Notes: generated by a model from the sequence alone, not told the origin. Shown: positions 1 through 11,718, numbered from the stretch's first letter. The stretch is 64,000 nucleotides of DNA from Mesostigma viride (GCA_009746045.1 RPFO01000041.1:9127468-9191467); one strand, 5' to 3'. Numbers and translations: made by a program.

Positions 1-2281
1 ACATCTTCGGGAACCACCTGGTTCTCGTAAAAGGTTTGTCCGTCTCCGCGGATCAAACGCAGCCTGAGGTCTGAGGACTCGCCGAACTTGCCCTCGCGTA
101 TCATTTGTTCTATTTTTCTGGCTGTCTCGTTAGGCTGATCGACCTCTTCGCCGACCTCGAAGCTCTGTCTTGGCTGTAGGGAGATTTTTTGGAAACCGGT
201 GGCGCTCTTTTCATCCTTTTCTGCGACATTGGCCTTCTCTTGCTCCTTGCGCACTAGCTCGGCTTCCTTCCTAATCTTTTCATCCTCTTCGGCTTTTCGT
301 TTCTGGTACGCTTCCGTCTGCTTCCGAATGTCATCCTTGACGTCGGCGCGTGTCGTGGGAATCTCGATGTTCTTATAAACCTCTGGCACGTCGGACGCGT
401 CTCCTCCTCTCTCTTTGATAAGCTTTGCGACTTGGGCATGGACTTCCTGTTCAACCAGGGCTTGGCGCGCAGAAGTTAACATGTTCTCGATAGCTCGTTT
501 GTCTTGTTTCTTTTTAGTTTCTTCCCACTGTGCCTCCGTTTTTGGCTTGCGTCTGGCTGTCGATGCCTCCTTTTCCGAAGGTTTCGCGGCGGGTTCTGTA
601 GCGCTCCCCCCTCCCCTAATAAAGGCGATGGAGGAACGGTATCCGGAGGGGGGGGGCTACGGGGATTTCGGACGCGGATTTAGCCGGGGATTTGTCAGTG
701 ACGGGTTGGGTGGGGGGCGTCTTGACAAGCCTGGGGGGAGGAGGGGGAGGGGGGGAGGTGCTTGGATCTGGCCCGGTGAACTGGCTGTTTTGTCAGTGCT
801 GGTAGGGGGGGGGTAGACCGGGGAGGTGGGGGAGGTACTGTTTTTTGGCCGGGGGGGAGGTGGGGGGACCCTGGGAGGCCCATTCCCTCCGCCTGACTCG
901 GTCGGTTGGGGTGCCGCGGGTGTCTGTTTGAACAACTCTGTAGCGCGTTGGAGAATCAGGGGATCTTGAAACACTTTCACATCTTCTCCTTCGATTTTGA
1001 CGATCCCATCATTTTCCAACGCCTGCTTCCGGATGGCGGCAATCGTAATCTCCTTCTCCACATTTTGTTTGATTTTTTCATACTCGTCTTTGGAGAGTTT
1101 TGGGGGGGGATTTTCGTCCACATCTTTGTGCGCATTTCCGGTCGCTTTACCTGCTCGTTCCTTATGCCGGTTAGAGCGAGCTCGAGGTTTTTACTGTTGT
1201 CTTGGTTAATCAAATTCGAAGGTTTTTCGCGGCTGTTTTTGTCTTTAAACACGTCTTTCAGGGCACTCGCGATACCCAGCATCGATTCGGGAGTCAGAAA
1301 GATGTCTGTGTACTCGCTGCCCTCTTCGATGCTTTTCGTAGTGCGATCGAGTTTGTCGACCGCGTAGTTCAACCCTTCCATGTCTTTGAGGTGTGCGAGG
1401 GTTTGTTTGTATATCACGTTGTATGGCAGAATCTCCAGGCGCTCTGTCTTAGCTTGATCGATTGTTTTGGTCATGTCGAGGTATTTATGAGGCGAGTGTT
1501 TGGCGATCGATAGAAGGTTCAGGCCTATATTGATTGATTCTTCTTTCTTCAGTTTCTCGCTCGGTTTAGCGCGGTCAGATCTCCCGATGCCGCTCGTTCA
1601 TAGCGTTCGAGATCGGACTGCGTTCGTTGCTTCGTCTCAACGTCCGACTTGAGTGAGTTTTGGACTTCGCTTGTGTCTTTCTTCGGTTTGTTCTTGGTCG
1701 CCCAATAGACATCCCACTCTTCGTCGGTCAACTTGAGATGGGGAGGTAAGTTGCTGTATATGTCCCATCGGATGTCTTCGAGTTGCTCTTTGGTCATGTT
1801 GTTGACGGCATCCATCAGCCAGGCGATGTCCGGGCCGCCGACGACCCTTGTACCTTGTCTAATTATCCCAAAGCGGTCGGTCGTTTGTTTCGTTACTGCT
1901 TGCGAAGGAGGAACCGGAGGAGCTCCCGGTGCCGTAGGTTTCAAAGAGGGTCTCGGTGGCGGAGGCTTCGGAGGAGCCGAAGGCGGTTTCTGGTTCTGAA
2001 GAGGAGGCGGAGGCGGAGGCGGTTTTGCATCAGACGGTGGCGCATCGACGACGGTTTGCTCATGCGGTACGACATCGCTTTTCGGTTTTGCATCAGAGGT
2101 GGCGGGCGGGTTTAAGAAATTCAGGTCCCTTTCGAGCTGCGCCCGTACTTTTTGGCGGGCCGCGTCAGCCGAGAAGCGGTCATCCTCCGCCAATCGTTTC
2201 AGAGCTTCCACTCTCTTCTCCATTAGTTTTCGCAGATCGACGCCGGTCTTCTCGTAGTACGACTTGGCGGACGACAATATG
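1..2281. repeat. Near-identical direct duplicate of 15,403-17,685
   Basis: This block matches 15,403-17,685 base for base except for at least two single-base indels in G runs: seven versus eight Gs near 750/16,150, and GG versus GGG near 1,564/16,966. It holds, on the minus strand, an internal part of the large OTU-ended gene described at 14,092-19,000, including its proline-rich segments. The second indel breaks the frame in this copy only. The match stops abruptly at 2,281, where the sequence jumps to the equivalent of 9,990. It should not be counted as a second gene without proof that the duplication is real. Confidence 0.9.
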
Positions 2282-5200
2282 AACTCTCGGGCTCTGGTGT
2301 CTCTACCGTCCTGTTCGCGCTTGGAACCGCGGCGTGTAGTTCCGCAATCTTCCGTCCATTGTCTGCGCCTCGTTGCGACAGTTCTAGCCGGTCTCGTTTT
2401 TCGTGCCGCCACTTCTTTCCATGGCTACGCCGTTGTTTATACCGGCGGATACACACACACACATTATTTGAGAAAACCTTCATTGGGAAAGGGGAGTATA
2501 CTACGAGGTCTGCGGTGTCTCGTCAATATCCGGGTCGTTCTCGCGGATAGAACCTCCGTCCTCGGGGCTGTTCAAATGGTGAATAGGGACGCGTGCGCTC
2601 GCCGTCGGCCCGTCACACATTCCCGCGCTGGTCGGATCGTCGGTCGAGCGCCTCGACGAGCGCCCGCCGATAGCTTGGGGGTTGTATTTTCCCAGGCAGT
2701 TCAGGGATGAAATCACGCCCCCAGAAGGGCTGCTGGGTTGCCGACAAAGGGGACTGTTCGTGAAAGAGTCGTCGGAGATTGCATTTGAAACCGTATATTG
2801 CGCGAGTTCGGCGGAAGAATGTTGTTGCACGATCCCTGCTGTGCTCCAGTTGGCGCGCCATTCGTGTGGAACAGCGCCGTTCGTCTTCGCGCTTCCGCGC
2901 GGTGTTTCGGTTTCCCAGTGAACCGACACTTCGCTTCCCCTTCTCACGTCGATCGTGCATTTCCGCCTGTTGCGTCTGTTTTCGCAATTCATGTGCCGCG
3001 CTTACACATCGCTTCGAAAATACCTGGTCAGGATCTCCTGTTGCCACGGCCGCCCCCGCGCGTGTCTTGGCACGCGCGCCGTGAGATCGCGCCGACGTCC
3101 GCACTCCGTCGCTGGGTACGACTCTTTCGTGCCTTTTACGAGTCGAGGGGGTTCACCAAGTCAAGGTCGCATCGTTTTGAATGGATCCAATATTTGGTTT
3201 TGGGTCTTTCGGTCGGTTGGCAGCGAGTCGCTCAGCCGTCTACACAAGTGCACGGATGCTTCCGTGATTCAACAAGGTTTTCGAATGGTTGTTACCCTCT
3301 CGTTCCCGTGAATATTGAACATGTCTTCATGCGATTCTATAAATCGTCGCGGAACCAGGAAGTCAAGATGACAGGCTTCATTATTCTCGATTGTTGGAGT
3401 TTTGTGAATATTGCGTTATTCGCTCAGCATTATAGAAGCGTATTCTCTTTCGGCATTTCGTAGATTCTGTCGAACGTGGGAATCTTACGCCATGTCGGCG
3501 ACGGCATTCTCTCGCGCTGTGACCTCGGCCTTAGCGTTTCGTACTTTGTCCTGTCCTGTTGCAAGTGGCAGCCGCCTTCGTGAAACGCGGTTCTGGACCT
3601 CTTGCGCGTCGCTCGTGATATTGCGACTTTCATCCGTGATCATCCTAAACGGCAATGAAATTGTTGTGAATGTGAAGGTTCGTTCGGTCACTGACACGAC
3701 CCGAAAAGGTGTGGGCCGCACTTAGATAACGATGAGGCTCTGAATACACTTCCTTGCTGTATCTCGCGCCGTCCGCGAACCTGGAGAATATAGCACCCCT
3801 CGGATGCGGTCGGGATGGCAAAGCCCTCGTCGTCAGTGCAATGAAGCCACTCATTCACGTTCATCGGTGGCCAGAGGGTGGATAGCGCGGTGGCGCACTA
3901 CATTGGTGTTGTAGCTTTGTGTGTGCGGGTGTGCGCAGGTGTGGACATGGAGAGTCCTGTTAATGTGTTCTTGTCGGTGATGTATTCCCGGGTTCGTATT
4001 GATATTGCGACTCTCCAAAGCTTTTTCACGCCTCTTTCTCGATAACGTCTTAGACGAGCGCGTCGGTTCTAAGTTTCATGTTCCGGCCGCTGTTGCGTTC
4101 GGCCCCGTCAGTTTAGGAACGGAAACCGTGCGATCTGACGCTCGTCGTGGGAAGGCCTACAAAACACGATCACTCGCATCCCCATCCGATTCTGCATTGT
4201 TCCGAGGCCCTCCTCAAATTTCCACATGACGTTATATTCCTTGATCCACCTTCATGGACGTCCCGTTTTGTACATAGCGTTAAGTCAGACGAACGTAAGC
4301 TGTAGCGGTAACTGCGGCGCTTCCTCCTTTTCTTCATGGTATCTTCTAAACTCACATTATATTTGGGTTCTCGTCACCCCGCATTGGAAATGTCCGACAG
4401 CACTGGCTAGCGTGCGGCTCGTCTTCGAAAATGCATGTTCTGTGTTCAGTCGCGTGCGCGTTTCGAACTGGGATTCTTTTCTCTGCTGTGCTAGCTGTTG
4501 AAACGTCTTAAGGGACCTTTTAGTGTATCGCAAGCATAGGATTGGTGGTCATGACGAGCCGTCTGTGTTGTTTCCCACCTGAAAGCCCCATTCCGAACTG
4601 GCTACCCCATGGATGTATCCACCTTATTACAATCCCAATAATGACCAAGAAAATTGCTCAGGGACAAGGCTCTCCTCTCGACCTCATTACGGCATCCTCG
4701 AACTGACTTCGTCGCTTTCGGGCTGTAGTTTCTTTCCTACATGGGTTATTAATACGACCTCGCTCATCCGTTACATAGGCACGGCGATGTTTCCAACCAG
4801 AACTGAAGGTAATCTTCTATCTCTTTTCCAAACTGATCGAATCTCTCGTACGCACCGTAGACCTTCGCTTCGTCCGCGATGCATGCGAACGGTGGCCGTG
4901 AAGTCATCATCCAATCTTTGCCTGGGTCTGCCACTTTGATCTTACAGTGCTCCTGACGCCGTTTTGTGACGCATTCTTCGCCATCTTAATATATTAATTC
5001 ACTATAATAAAAAAAACATCCAACTGAGGGTCTTTAAGTATATTTGAACGCTCGTTCGGAGGTGCCGCATTTTCGAAGAGAGGAACGGGACACATGGACA
5101 ATCGAGGAGTTCATCGAATCTGCCCTGTACGAACTGGATCTCAACTCCACGAGGATGCCGTCGCTGTCATCGAAACGCCCCGCCGCGCCGAGGTGGGGGA

Positions 5201-7490
5201 GGGGTGGACCGTAGTTCGTGCTTTTCGAGCCCGACACGCCTCAACTCGTGATACCTGGACGCGTTTCGAATAGACCACGATCCGAGGTGGTCGTGTATTG
5301 TCCTCGCCAAGTGGCCGGTATGTGACGTGTGGTCCAGGAAATAAGGAGCGATGCGAAGATCCGCTGTCGTCATAGGGGACGATGAGTCTTGACGCGTGAG
5401 GGGCTGACGATCGTCCGTGTCTCGCGCGCACGTTACGGCCTGCGGTATCTAGACCGAGATGTTCCAAGGGGCGTTCTTCGTGAGCTACCCGATGCTTCCT
5501 TTTCCGACCTGCCAGATACGCGAAAAAGGTTTGCGCGGACGGAAGAGGTGTGCACCGGGCGCACTGATGTACAGAGGACGGGCTGATACGCGAGCGCGCG
5601 GAGCATGGTCCTGCCGTGTCGACTCCTGTTAAGTGCCATAAAGTGATAGCAACGAGTTATCTCTGGCGAATTCTTGCCGGAAGGAAAGTGCTGGAACTAC
5701 GGTCGGACATTAGGGGCGCAGGGACCTTTTCCTCCTTCAAAATTACGCGCCGGCGATTCTCGCCTTCTGGATTGTAATCTTGTTGCGAGTTTTTTTTTCA
5801 GTCGGAGGTCTCAAACTTTCGGGTTTGAGAGCGCGATAAACTTTGTCTGTGAAGATTTGTATTACATCACGGTGTTGTCTTGTCTACAAAGTTCGTCCTT
5901 CATTAAATCTTGTAACACGCGGTTGTTCGTATTTACGCGCATTTACTACATCGTGAAGGTTGGAAATCCCGTGGCTGTCTACCGCGTCCCATGTCATGAG
6001 TTAGGAACTGTTTGCCATGTTGTGATGACACTTTGCATCGAGGTTAGAACGTGTCCGAGTGGGGCAACCTGCTGACGATGTTTTCGTGAGAGCTTTCGTT
6101 AGGTAGTAGCATTCAAGTCGAATGGGGACTTAGCTCTGCGCTTACCTTTTGTGCAATTGTCTCGGGCATTTCACGCCCTTATGTTTCGTCCAAGGTGGAA
6201 GGTGGATGCGCATAGCGTTTGTGCGACGCGCCGTCTACCCAGGGGCGCGCGCCGGCCGTGGTGTTTTGCGGCGGGGTTACGTTGAGCGCGCGATGAACAT
6301 AGACATTCTTCAATCCCTTCTCGCTGTTGTTGCAATGTCGGCCGCTGTCTTTTCGTCTTTCGACGCACTTATGTGTCGATATCGTATCAATCCGAAATTA
6401 TTACGATGAGCGATGTCAAACAAGATTCCGCATCTTCGCCCCTACTCCATGTCGCCCCGCGTCCTCGTTAGCCCCTTCCTCGATCAACATGGACAGGAAT
6501 GCGACCGTGCGGCTAGACACGCGTCGATAGCGCCTGAAATGCCGTTGTCGGCTCGGATCCGTGAAATCAGATGGATCTGCCGGAGGCGACCTCCCCGAAC
6601 GTCTCCCTGTGCTCAACGTCGTCCGGGCGTCCACTGGATGAACCACGATCGGTCTTCGACAGGGCGCGGGCTAGGAGATCTCGGGCTCTCGCGAACCCCT
6701 CGCGGGACTGCCGGTGGTAACGTCTCAAGATCGTCGCCGCGCTCGCTCGCGCGTCGCGTTCTGCACCAGTTCCTGCTGAAGCGACGTATCTCATTCGGCG
6801 GAAACGCCGTCCACGCGATGTACGCGCGTCATTTTTTCCGCCGACTTTCGCGCGCATCCGTCGTCCGGGATGGAGCGAACCGGTTTTGATAAGATGATCC
6901 GCTGGAGCACGCGAGTAGAAGCAGTGCTCTCGCGCTGTCGGGCCGGGACGAATGTTTTGGGGCAAAGTGGGCTCCTGTTGTAGCATCGTATATCTTTGCG
7001 TCGTGTTCAGCATTCAGTACGAGAACCGAGTCCCTCATATCAGTACCATTAATGGCGTACACCCGGAAATTTCCGCGCGCTCCTTCGAGACATCCGCTAC
7101 ATCTCGTCGCGACCGCGGTACAAGCGTACGGACTCGATACGCGCGAAGGTTTTTAGGTCGGACGGTTGCGCCTCTGTCGACGCGAGCGAGTGCGACTCCG
7201 CCGAGAGACGTCGATGATATCGCGGTGGACGATAGTCGGAACTCGTCCTTTGGGCCGACATATCGGAACCTGAAGGGCCGATCTTGATCAGTTACACCCC
7301 TGTCCGTCTCGCGGTGAGACTGTCACATCCAGGCGAGATATCCCTGGCGCTTCGCGTGTACATCGCCAAAACTTCGATCTTTTGTTTATATCCGAACCGT
7401 GACGTGTCGTCTGCTGCGGCATTACGATATACGCCTTTCCGCGGGAGAAAGTAAGGGGGGCATCGGTTTTCGGCGCAGTCAGCGGCTGTA
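2282..7490. repeat. Error-ridden duplicate of 9,990-15,212
   Basis: The block runs collinear with 9,990-15,212 but with many scattered single-base insertions, deletions and substitutions, roughly one per ten bases by eye. No long reading frame survives. Counterparts lie in order: the knuckle gene of 10,162-10,673 near 2,460-3,000, that of 10,709-11,293 near 3,030-3,640, the membrane protein of 11,386 near 3,730, the knuckle gene of 11,837-12,663 near 4,170-4,990, the gene of 12,774 near 5,095, the F-box gene of 13,387 near 5,700-6,370, and the OTU end of the large gene from about 6,410. The mix of errors, dominated by one-base indels, is that of unpolished single-molecule reads rather than of gene decay. 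Confidence 0.85.
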
Positions 7491-7579
7491 TCCACCTCTT
7501 TGCGGAACTGAGAAATCGTCGCGCTTTTCAGCCACACGAACTCTCGTTCGCGGAGGGCTTCGAGTTTGTCGATGGCCAT
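7491..7579 (-). CDS. Start of an unidentified protein, cut off by the duplication junction
   Basis: From ATG at 7,579 the minus strand reads a natural-looking charged start (MAIDKLEALREREF) for about 30 codons. It then runs into the noisy duplicate at 7,490, so the rest of the gene is missing. Its start lies four bases from an alternative plus-strand ATG at 7,584, so the two would share a very short divergent promoter, as seen again at 19,001-19,020. No family recognised. Confidence 0.35.
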
Positions 7580-7988
7580 GGCTATGGCGCTTGTTTTCGT
7601 GTTTTTGCTAGTGGTTTGGGTGAGGAGATGGCTGTTTGGGCGAAGGCAGCACCTTTTACACTCGAAGGCGGCCTCGAAGGGGCAGGGCATATTCGAGGAT
7701 ATTCCGAGGTACGGACGGACCCGAGTGGCGCGGCGCGGGACTGGACCGACTCGAGTGGCGCGGCGCGGGACTCGTACGGCACTACTGACGCCGCGCCAGC
7801 GGGCCGCCGGGCGTCAAGCGTTTCCGTTATCTGAGTACGGCTTGTCAGTACTTGAACCTCTCTTCGTTCATCAACCGCAGACCCGGATCTCTGGCTTCTT
7901 CTTTGTGTGTGGCGGATTCGATCTTGGCGTTAGAAAAGCGTTCAACGGCGATCGGCTGTTCCTCTTCTTGCGTAAACGTCCTTGTTGA
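7572..7988 (+). CDS. Small membrane protein, unidentified
   Basis: The protein has about 138 residues. It opens with repeated Met-Ala codons and one hydrophobic segment (ALVFVFLLVVWV, about residues 6-18), followed by a basic stretch, the pattern of a small single-pass membrane protein. ATGs at 7,572, 7,578 and 7,584 are all possible starts. A short duplicated segment (7,728-7,772) gives two copies of TRVARRGT. The last 118 bases overlap the 3' end of the convergent gene at 7,871-8,773, so the true stop may be earlier if an indel is present. No family recognised. Confidence 0.4.
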   Translation: MAMAMALVFVFLLVVWVRRWLFGRRQHLLHSKAASKGQGIFEDIPRYGRTRVARRGTGPTRVARRGTRTALLTPRQRAAGRQAFPLSEYGLSVLEPLFVHQPQTRISGFFFVCGGFDLGVRKAFNGDRLFLFLRKRPC

Positions 7989-8773
7989 TCTTTGCATTTG
8001 CTGATTCCGAGTGTGAATATCTGACGCGCCTTGCAGCCAGCGCTCATCTTGTTATCCAATAATGCGTCCCATTGAGCAGCCCATCCTCTCGATTTAGACG
8101 TGTCGCAAGGAGCCTCTCCGTACGTCATAATCGCCCTTATCTTACATTTAGCGCTCTGGTTCGGGTCAAGTAATATAAATCCAGGTGATGAAGACACGCT
8201 TCTTTCGGCCCATGCGTTCATCGACTTATCGAACGCCCTTCTTGGTCCGGTGACGCCATGGGCGTCAAGGGCCATCGTAAACAAATCGAGGATTTGCAAC
8301 AGGAAATTCGAGCTGATCGCGATGTCTTTAGCAACTCTCTCCGCTGCCATCACCGCTACGGCGTATTTTTCTTCCTTTGAAAGCCTCTCCTTCTTCTCTT
8401 CGTCCGTTTCCGCTTGTGTTTCAGATCCCCCCGCTGGCCCCTCTGTTTTCATCGACATGTACGTTTTCACGTCTTTTGAAACACCAAAAGAAGCATATGC
8501 CATCATGTAAGCGATGCCGACCAGGTACTTGACACAGAAGACGACCGCGAAGGCGAGACTACCTTTGAAAAAGCCGGCGCGAACGAAGCTTGGAAAAAAC
8601 GTGATCACGAAGATCGCGAACGAGAGAAGCGAGACGGCTATCGATACTTTAGCGTTGTTCACGGAGGCGGATAATAAGGTAAACAACATGGGGAGGACGA
8701 ACAGGTCCAATAATTTGAAGACGGAACCGAAACAGGTGGCAAATAAGGATGGCGCCGGCTGCACGGACGCCAT
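7871..8773 (-). CDS. Multi-pass membrane protein, unidentified
   Basis: The protein has 300 residues and starts at a clear ATG (8,773). The first 110 residues hold about four hydrophobic segments (around LLDLFVLPMLFTLL, IAVSLLSFAIFVITF, LAFAVVFCVKYLVGIAYMMAY). A charged linker rich in E and K follows, then a soluble C-terminal half with several cysteines and a basic tail. The layout suggests a viral membrane or envelope-associated protein, but no family is recognised. The next gene upstream (8,872-9,383) is on the same strand 98 bases away. Confidence 0.7.
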   Translation of the reverse strand: MASVQPAPSLFATCFGSVFKLLDLFVLPMLFTLLSASVNNAKVSIAVSLLSFAIFVITFFPSFVRAGFFKGSLAFAVVFCVKYLVGIAYMMAYASFGVSKDVKTYMSMKTEGPAGGSETQAETDEEKKERLSKEEKYAVAVMAAERVAKDIAISSNFLLQILDLFTMALDAHGVTGPRRAFDKSMNAWAERSVSSSPGFILLDPNQSAKCKIRAIMTYGEAPCDTSKSRGWAAQWDALLDNKMSAGCKARQIFTLGISKCKDQQGRLRKKRNSRSPLNAFLTPRSNPPHTKKKPEIRVCG

Positions 8774-8871
8774 GATGAGATAGGATACATGGAACGGTGA
8801 CTAATTTTCAAAACGATAGCGACTCGAAACGTCACGTCAACGCCGTTTCGCGGGTTTAGAACGAGCGCGAG

Positions 8872-9383
8872 TCACTCTCCTCGACCCCCGGGGTGCCTGG
8901 CTCGCCTGGCTCGTTCTCGTCTCATATCCGCCATAGAGAGTGCGGCATAATGGGGTAGAGCGTGAGAAAGTCGGTCCGCATATTCATGCTCTGCCCTCAG
9001 TTCCCTTTTATCTCTATTCTGGGCGTTGTGTGCTATCCTGGAACCGTCGTACATAGCGCGAGTCAACATTTCACCATCGACATTGTAATGAACTGGCGTT
9101 GTCCATATTCGTTTCGAGTTTTCTGCGCGGTCTTCTATATCTTTATTGATTTTACGGATTCTGTCATACGGGATATCGCGGTCGAAATTCTTCATAACGT
9201 CGGGAACTATAGCGCTCGTCTCTCTGTCCACGAGACGCATATTCGCAAGAGTTTTCAGTCCGCCGCGGCCAGAATCCGCTACCGCCATATTCATGATGTC
9301 CTGTTTCAAGTCCGCTGGCAGATCCTTCCAGCCGTATTCGGGAGGGGGGGTGGTACATAGGCGCCAAGTTTCATACGCCTCAT
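8872..9383 (-). CDS. F-box-like protein, paralogue of its upstream neighbour (one frameshift)
   Basis: The start codon at 9,383 overlaps the stop of the upstream gene (ATGA, 9,380-9,383). The first 13 codons and the remainder lie in different frames. One extra base in the seven-G run at about 9,342-9,348 would join them into 170 residues. The restored part opens with an F-box-like pattern (WKDLPADLKQDIMNMA, then LANMRLVDRETS). This lines up with WNAIPENIQRNIISMA and LANARLVDKKTG in the neighbour at 9,380-10,120, and both share a later EYADR/DYADR block. It lacks the N-terminal zinc knuckle of its relatives. F-box proteins usually tether substrates to SCF ubiquitin ligases; that role is inferred. 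Confidence 0.6.
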
Positions 9384-10120
9384 CTCCGCGAACCCATCGG
9401 ACCCGTTATCGGGAAAAGTTGGAATCGGATCGGGGATGGGTTGGGCTTTTCATTGCGAAATTTTTCCCGACGCCATAAATCCGTCGCCCTTTGTTGTGTC
9501 CTGCGAACGCGGTCTGCATAATCTAGCTCGAATTGTTTTTGTTGTCTTGCGTCATTATACCTTTGAATCCTCTCCGGTGAATCGCGATTGTTTCGCAATG
9601 CGCGGATCTCCGTGTCTAGCGGTTTGATTCGTTTGTATACGTCGTTTACGTCAAGACTACTAATCGCGTCTCCTGCCAAACCTCCCGTCTTTTTGTCCAC
9701 TAGTCGCGCATTCGCGAGAAATTCTAGTCCGCCGGGACCCTTCGCAGCCATTGAAATTATGTTTCTCTGGATATTTTCTGGGATGGCGTTCCAGGTGACC
9801 TCTTTCTCTGGGGCGGGTTTCGGTGTCATCTTCGGTATCTCTTGTCTCGTGACCCTGCGTTCCGCAAAACCGTCCGCCTCGTAATCAGCCCCCGTCGATG
9901 GGTTCGTGGTCGCGAGAACAGGGGGGGGCGCGGAGTCCGTGAAGGCGACTCTCGGGAGAGGAGGAGGAGGAGTAGATTCCGAAACCCCGAACTCTCGGGC
10001 TCGGTGTCTCCGTCTCTTTCGCGCTTGACACGCGGCGTGAGTTCCGCACATCTTCCGTCCATGTCGCGCCTCGTTGCGACAGTTCTCGCCGGTCTTCGTT
10101 TTTCTGCAGCACTTCGCCAT
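9380..10120 (-). CDS. Zinc-knuckle (DUF5763-like) plus F-box-like protein
   Basis: The protein has 246 residues. Residues 4-27 hold the knuckle pattern C-x3-T-x2-G-x2-C-x9-C-x2-H (CRKTKTGENC, then CGTH), as in DUF5763-type proteins. A basic, proline-rich linker follows. Near residues 110-150 is an F-box-like segment (IPENIQRNIISM, LANARLVDKK). The C-terminal third is charged and probably helical. It is one of at least six genes in this window sharing the knuckle. Overlapping stop/start codons link it to the F-box gene at 8,872-9,383. The predicted role, recruiting host or viral targets for ubiquitination, rests only on the F-box resemblance. Confidence 0.7.
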   Translation of the reverse strand: MAKCCRKTKTGENCRNEARHGRKMCGTHAACQARKRRRHRAREFGVSESTPPPPLPRVAFTDSAPPPVLATTNPSTGADYEADGFAERRVTRQEIPKMTPKPAPEKEVTWNAIPENIQRNIISMAAKGPGGLEFLANARLVDKKTGGLAGDAISSLDVNDVYKRIKPLDTEIRALRNNRDSPERIQRYNDARQQKQFELDYADRVRRTQQRATDLWRREKFRNEKPNPSPIRFQLFPITGPMGSRR

Positions 10121-10161
10121 GGCTCGCTTGTTTATACCGCGCGATATTATTTGAAAAACGC

Positions 10162-10673
10162 TTATTGGGGAAGGGGAGTATAACTAGAGGTCGCGGTGTC
10201 GTCCAAATCCGGGTCGTTCGGTCGCGGATAGAACCCTCCGCTCCTCGGCGGCCTGTTCAAATGGTGAATAGGGACGGTCGCCTCGCCGTCCGGACCGTTC
10301 CCGCGCTGGACGGATCGTCGTCGAGCGCTCGACGAGCGCCCCGCCGAAGCTTGAGGAGGTTGTATTTGCCCAGGAGGTTCAGGGATGAAATCAACCGCCC
10401 CCACAGGGCCCTGCTGGGTTGCCGACAAAGGGACTGTTCGTAAAGAGTCGGCGGAGATTGTTTGAAAACGATATATTCGCGCGAGTTCGGCGGGAAGATG
10501 TTTGTGCAGAGTCCCTGCTGTCTCCAGTGGCGCGCCACGTGTCGAAGAACGCGCCGTTTCGTCTTCGCGCTTCCCCCGCGGTGTTTCGGTTTCCCGTGAA
10601 ACCGACACTCGCTCCCCTTCTTCACGTCGATCGCGCATTTCCCGCCTTTCGCCGTCTTCTTTCCGCACTTCAT
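10162..10673 (-). CDS. Zinc-knuckle (DUF5763-like) protein with one frameshift
   Basis: The ATG at 10,673 starts CGKKTAKGGKC...CRFH, the same N-terminal knuckle as the neighbours. After about 75 codons this frame drifts into unlikely sequence. A second frame carries a proline-rich tail ending in an acidic, Tyr-containing C-terminus at 10,162. One inserted base near 10,441 joins the two. The noisy duplicate has such a base in the matching place (gtgaaag instead of gtaaag), so the break is probably a sequencing error. Its expected length is about 170 residues. No F-box is visible. Function unknown. Confidence 0.6.
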
Positions 10674-10708
10674 TGCCGCGCTTACACAATTCGCTTCGAA
10701 AATACCGG

Positions 10709-11293
10709 TCAGGATCTCCTCTTGCCACGGCCGCCGCGCGTCGTCTTGGCACGCGCGCCGTGAGATCCGCGCCGACGTCGCACCCGTCGCTGGTTGACGA
10801 CCTCTTCGTGATTTACGAGGTCGAGGGGGTTCACCAAGTCAAGGTCCATCGGTTTGAAGGATCCCAATACTTCCGGCGTTGGCAGCGAGTCCGCTCCCAG
10901 CCCGTCCCACACAAAGTCACGGATGCCTTCCGTATTCAACAAGGCTTTTCGAATGTTGTTACCCTCTCGTTCCCGCTGAATATTGAACATGTCCTTCCTG
11001 CGTTCTAAAATTCCGTCGCGGAATCCAGGAAGTCCAGATGACAAGGCTTCATTATTCGATTGTTGGAGTTTTGTGATATTTGCGTTATTCGCCAGCATTA
11101 GCGCGTATTCTTCGGCATTTCGTAGATCTTCGAACGTGGGATCTTTACGCCACGCGAGGCATTCTCTCGCGCGGTGACCCCTCGGCCTTCGTTTCGTACT
11201 TTGTCCTGTCCTGTGCAAGTGGCAGCCGCCTCTCGTCGAAACCGCGTTCTCGCACCTCTTGCGCGTCGTGCTCGTGATCTTGCCGCACTTCAT
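10709..11293 (-). CDS. Zinc-knuckle (DUF5763-like) protein
   Basis: The protein has 194 residues, starting at ATG 11,293. The N-terminal knuckle is CGKITSTTRKRC followed by CHLH (about residues 3-27), with one extra residue between the first cysteine and the second compared with the relatives. The rest is mostly charged, with an Asn/Gln-rich stretch and a very basic C-terminal tail (RRVRRRRGSHGARAK). This is compatible with nucleic-acid binding, but no second domain is recognised. It lies head-to-tail with the knuckle gene at 10,162-10,673, 35 bases upstream. Confidence 0.65.
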   Translation of the reverse strand: MKCGKITSTTRKRCENAVSTRGGCHLHRTGQSTKRRPRGHRARECLAWRKDPTFEDLRNAEEYALMLANNANITKLQQSNNEALSSGLPGFRDGILERRKDMFNIQREREGNNIRKALLNTEGIRDFVWDGLGADSLPTPEVLGSFKPMDLDLVNPLDLVNHEEVVNQRRVRRRRGSHGARAKTTRGGRGKRRS

Positions 11294-11385
11294 CCGTGAT
11301 CATACTAAACGCGCAAGAAATTTTGTGAAATGTGAAGGTTCGTTCGGTCACGAGCGAACCGAAAAGGTGTGGCCGCTTAGATACG

Positions 11386-11718
11386 ATGAAGCTGCTGAAT
11401 TACACTTCCTTGCTGTATCTCGCCCCGCTCGCGGAGGCCTGGAGAATACAGCACACCCTCGTGATGCGGTACGGGATGGCAGCCCTCGTCGTCATGTCGC
11501 AAGTGAACCACTCCACGTATCATCCGGTGGCCAGAGGGGTGGATATCGCGGTGGCGCACTACATGGTGTTGTACGCTTTGTGGTGTGCCGCGGTGTGCGA
11601 GGTGTGGACGTGGAGAGTCCTGTTCATGTTCTGGTCGGTGATGTATTCCGGGGCTTCGTATTGGATATTGCGACTCTCCCACAAAGCGACGTTTTTCACG
11701 CCGCGATACACGTCTTGA
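11386..11718 (+). CDS. Small membrane protein, unidentified
   Basis: The protein has 110 residues from ATG 11,386. An in-frame extension upstream has only weak starts. It contains three hydrophobic stretches (around YTSLLYLAPLAEAW, VAHYMVLYALWCAAVC and WRVLFMFWSVMYSGASYWIL) and is rich in Trp, Tyr and Met. It is one of few plus-strand genes in this cluster and is divergent from the knuckle gene starting at 11,293. A degraded counterpart lies near 3,730-4,060. No family recognised. Confidence 0.55.
   Translation: MKLLNYTSLLYLAPLAEAWRIQHTLVMRYGMAALVVMSQVNHSTYHPVARGVDIAVAHYMVLYALWCAAVCEVWTWRVLFMFWSVMYSGASYWILRLSHKATFFTPRYTS

Noticed and set aside
1..7490. A second set of knuckle, F-box and OTU genes
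   Set aside because: They are copies of 9,990-17,685, one exact and one with read-like errors; counting them would inflate the family.
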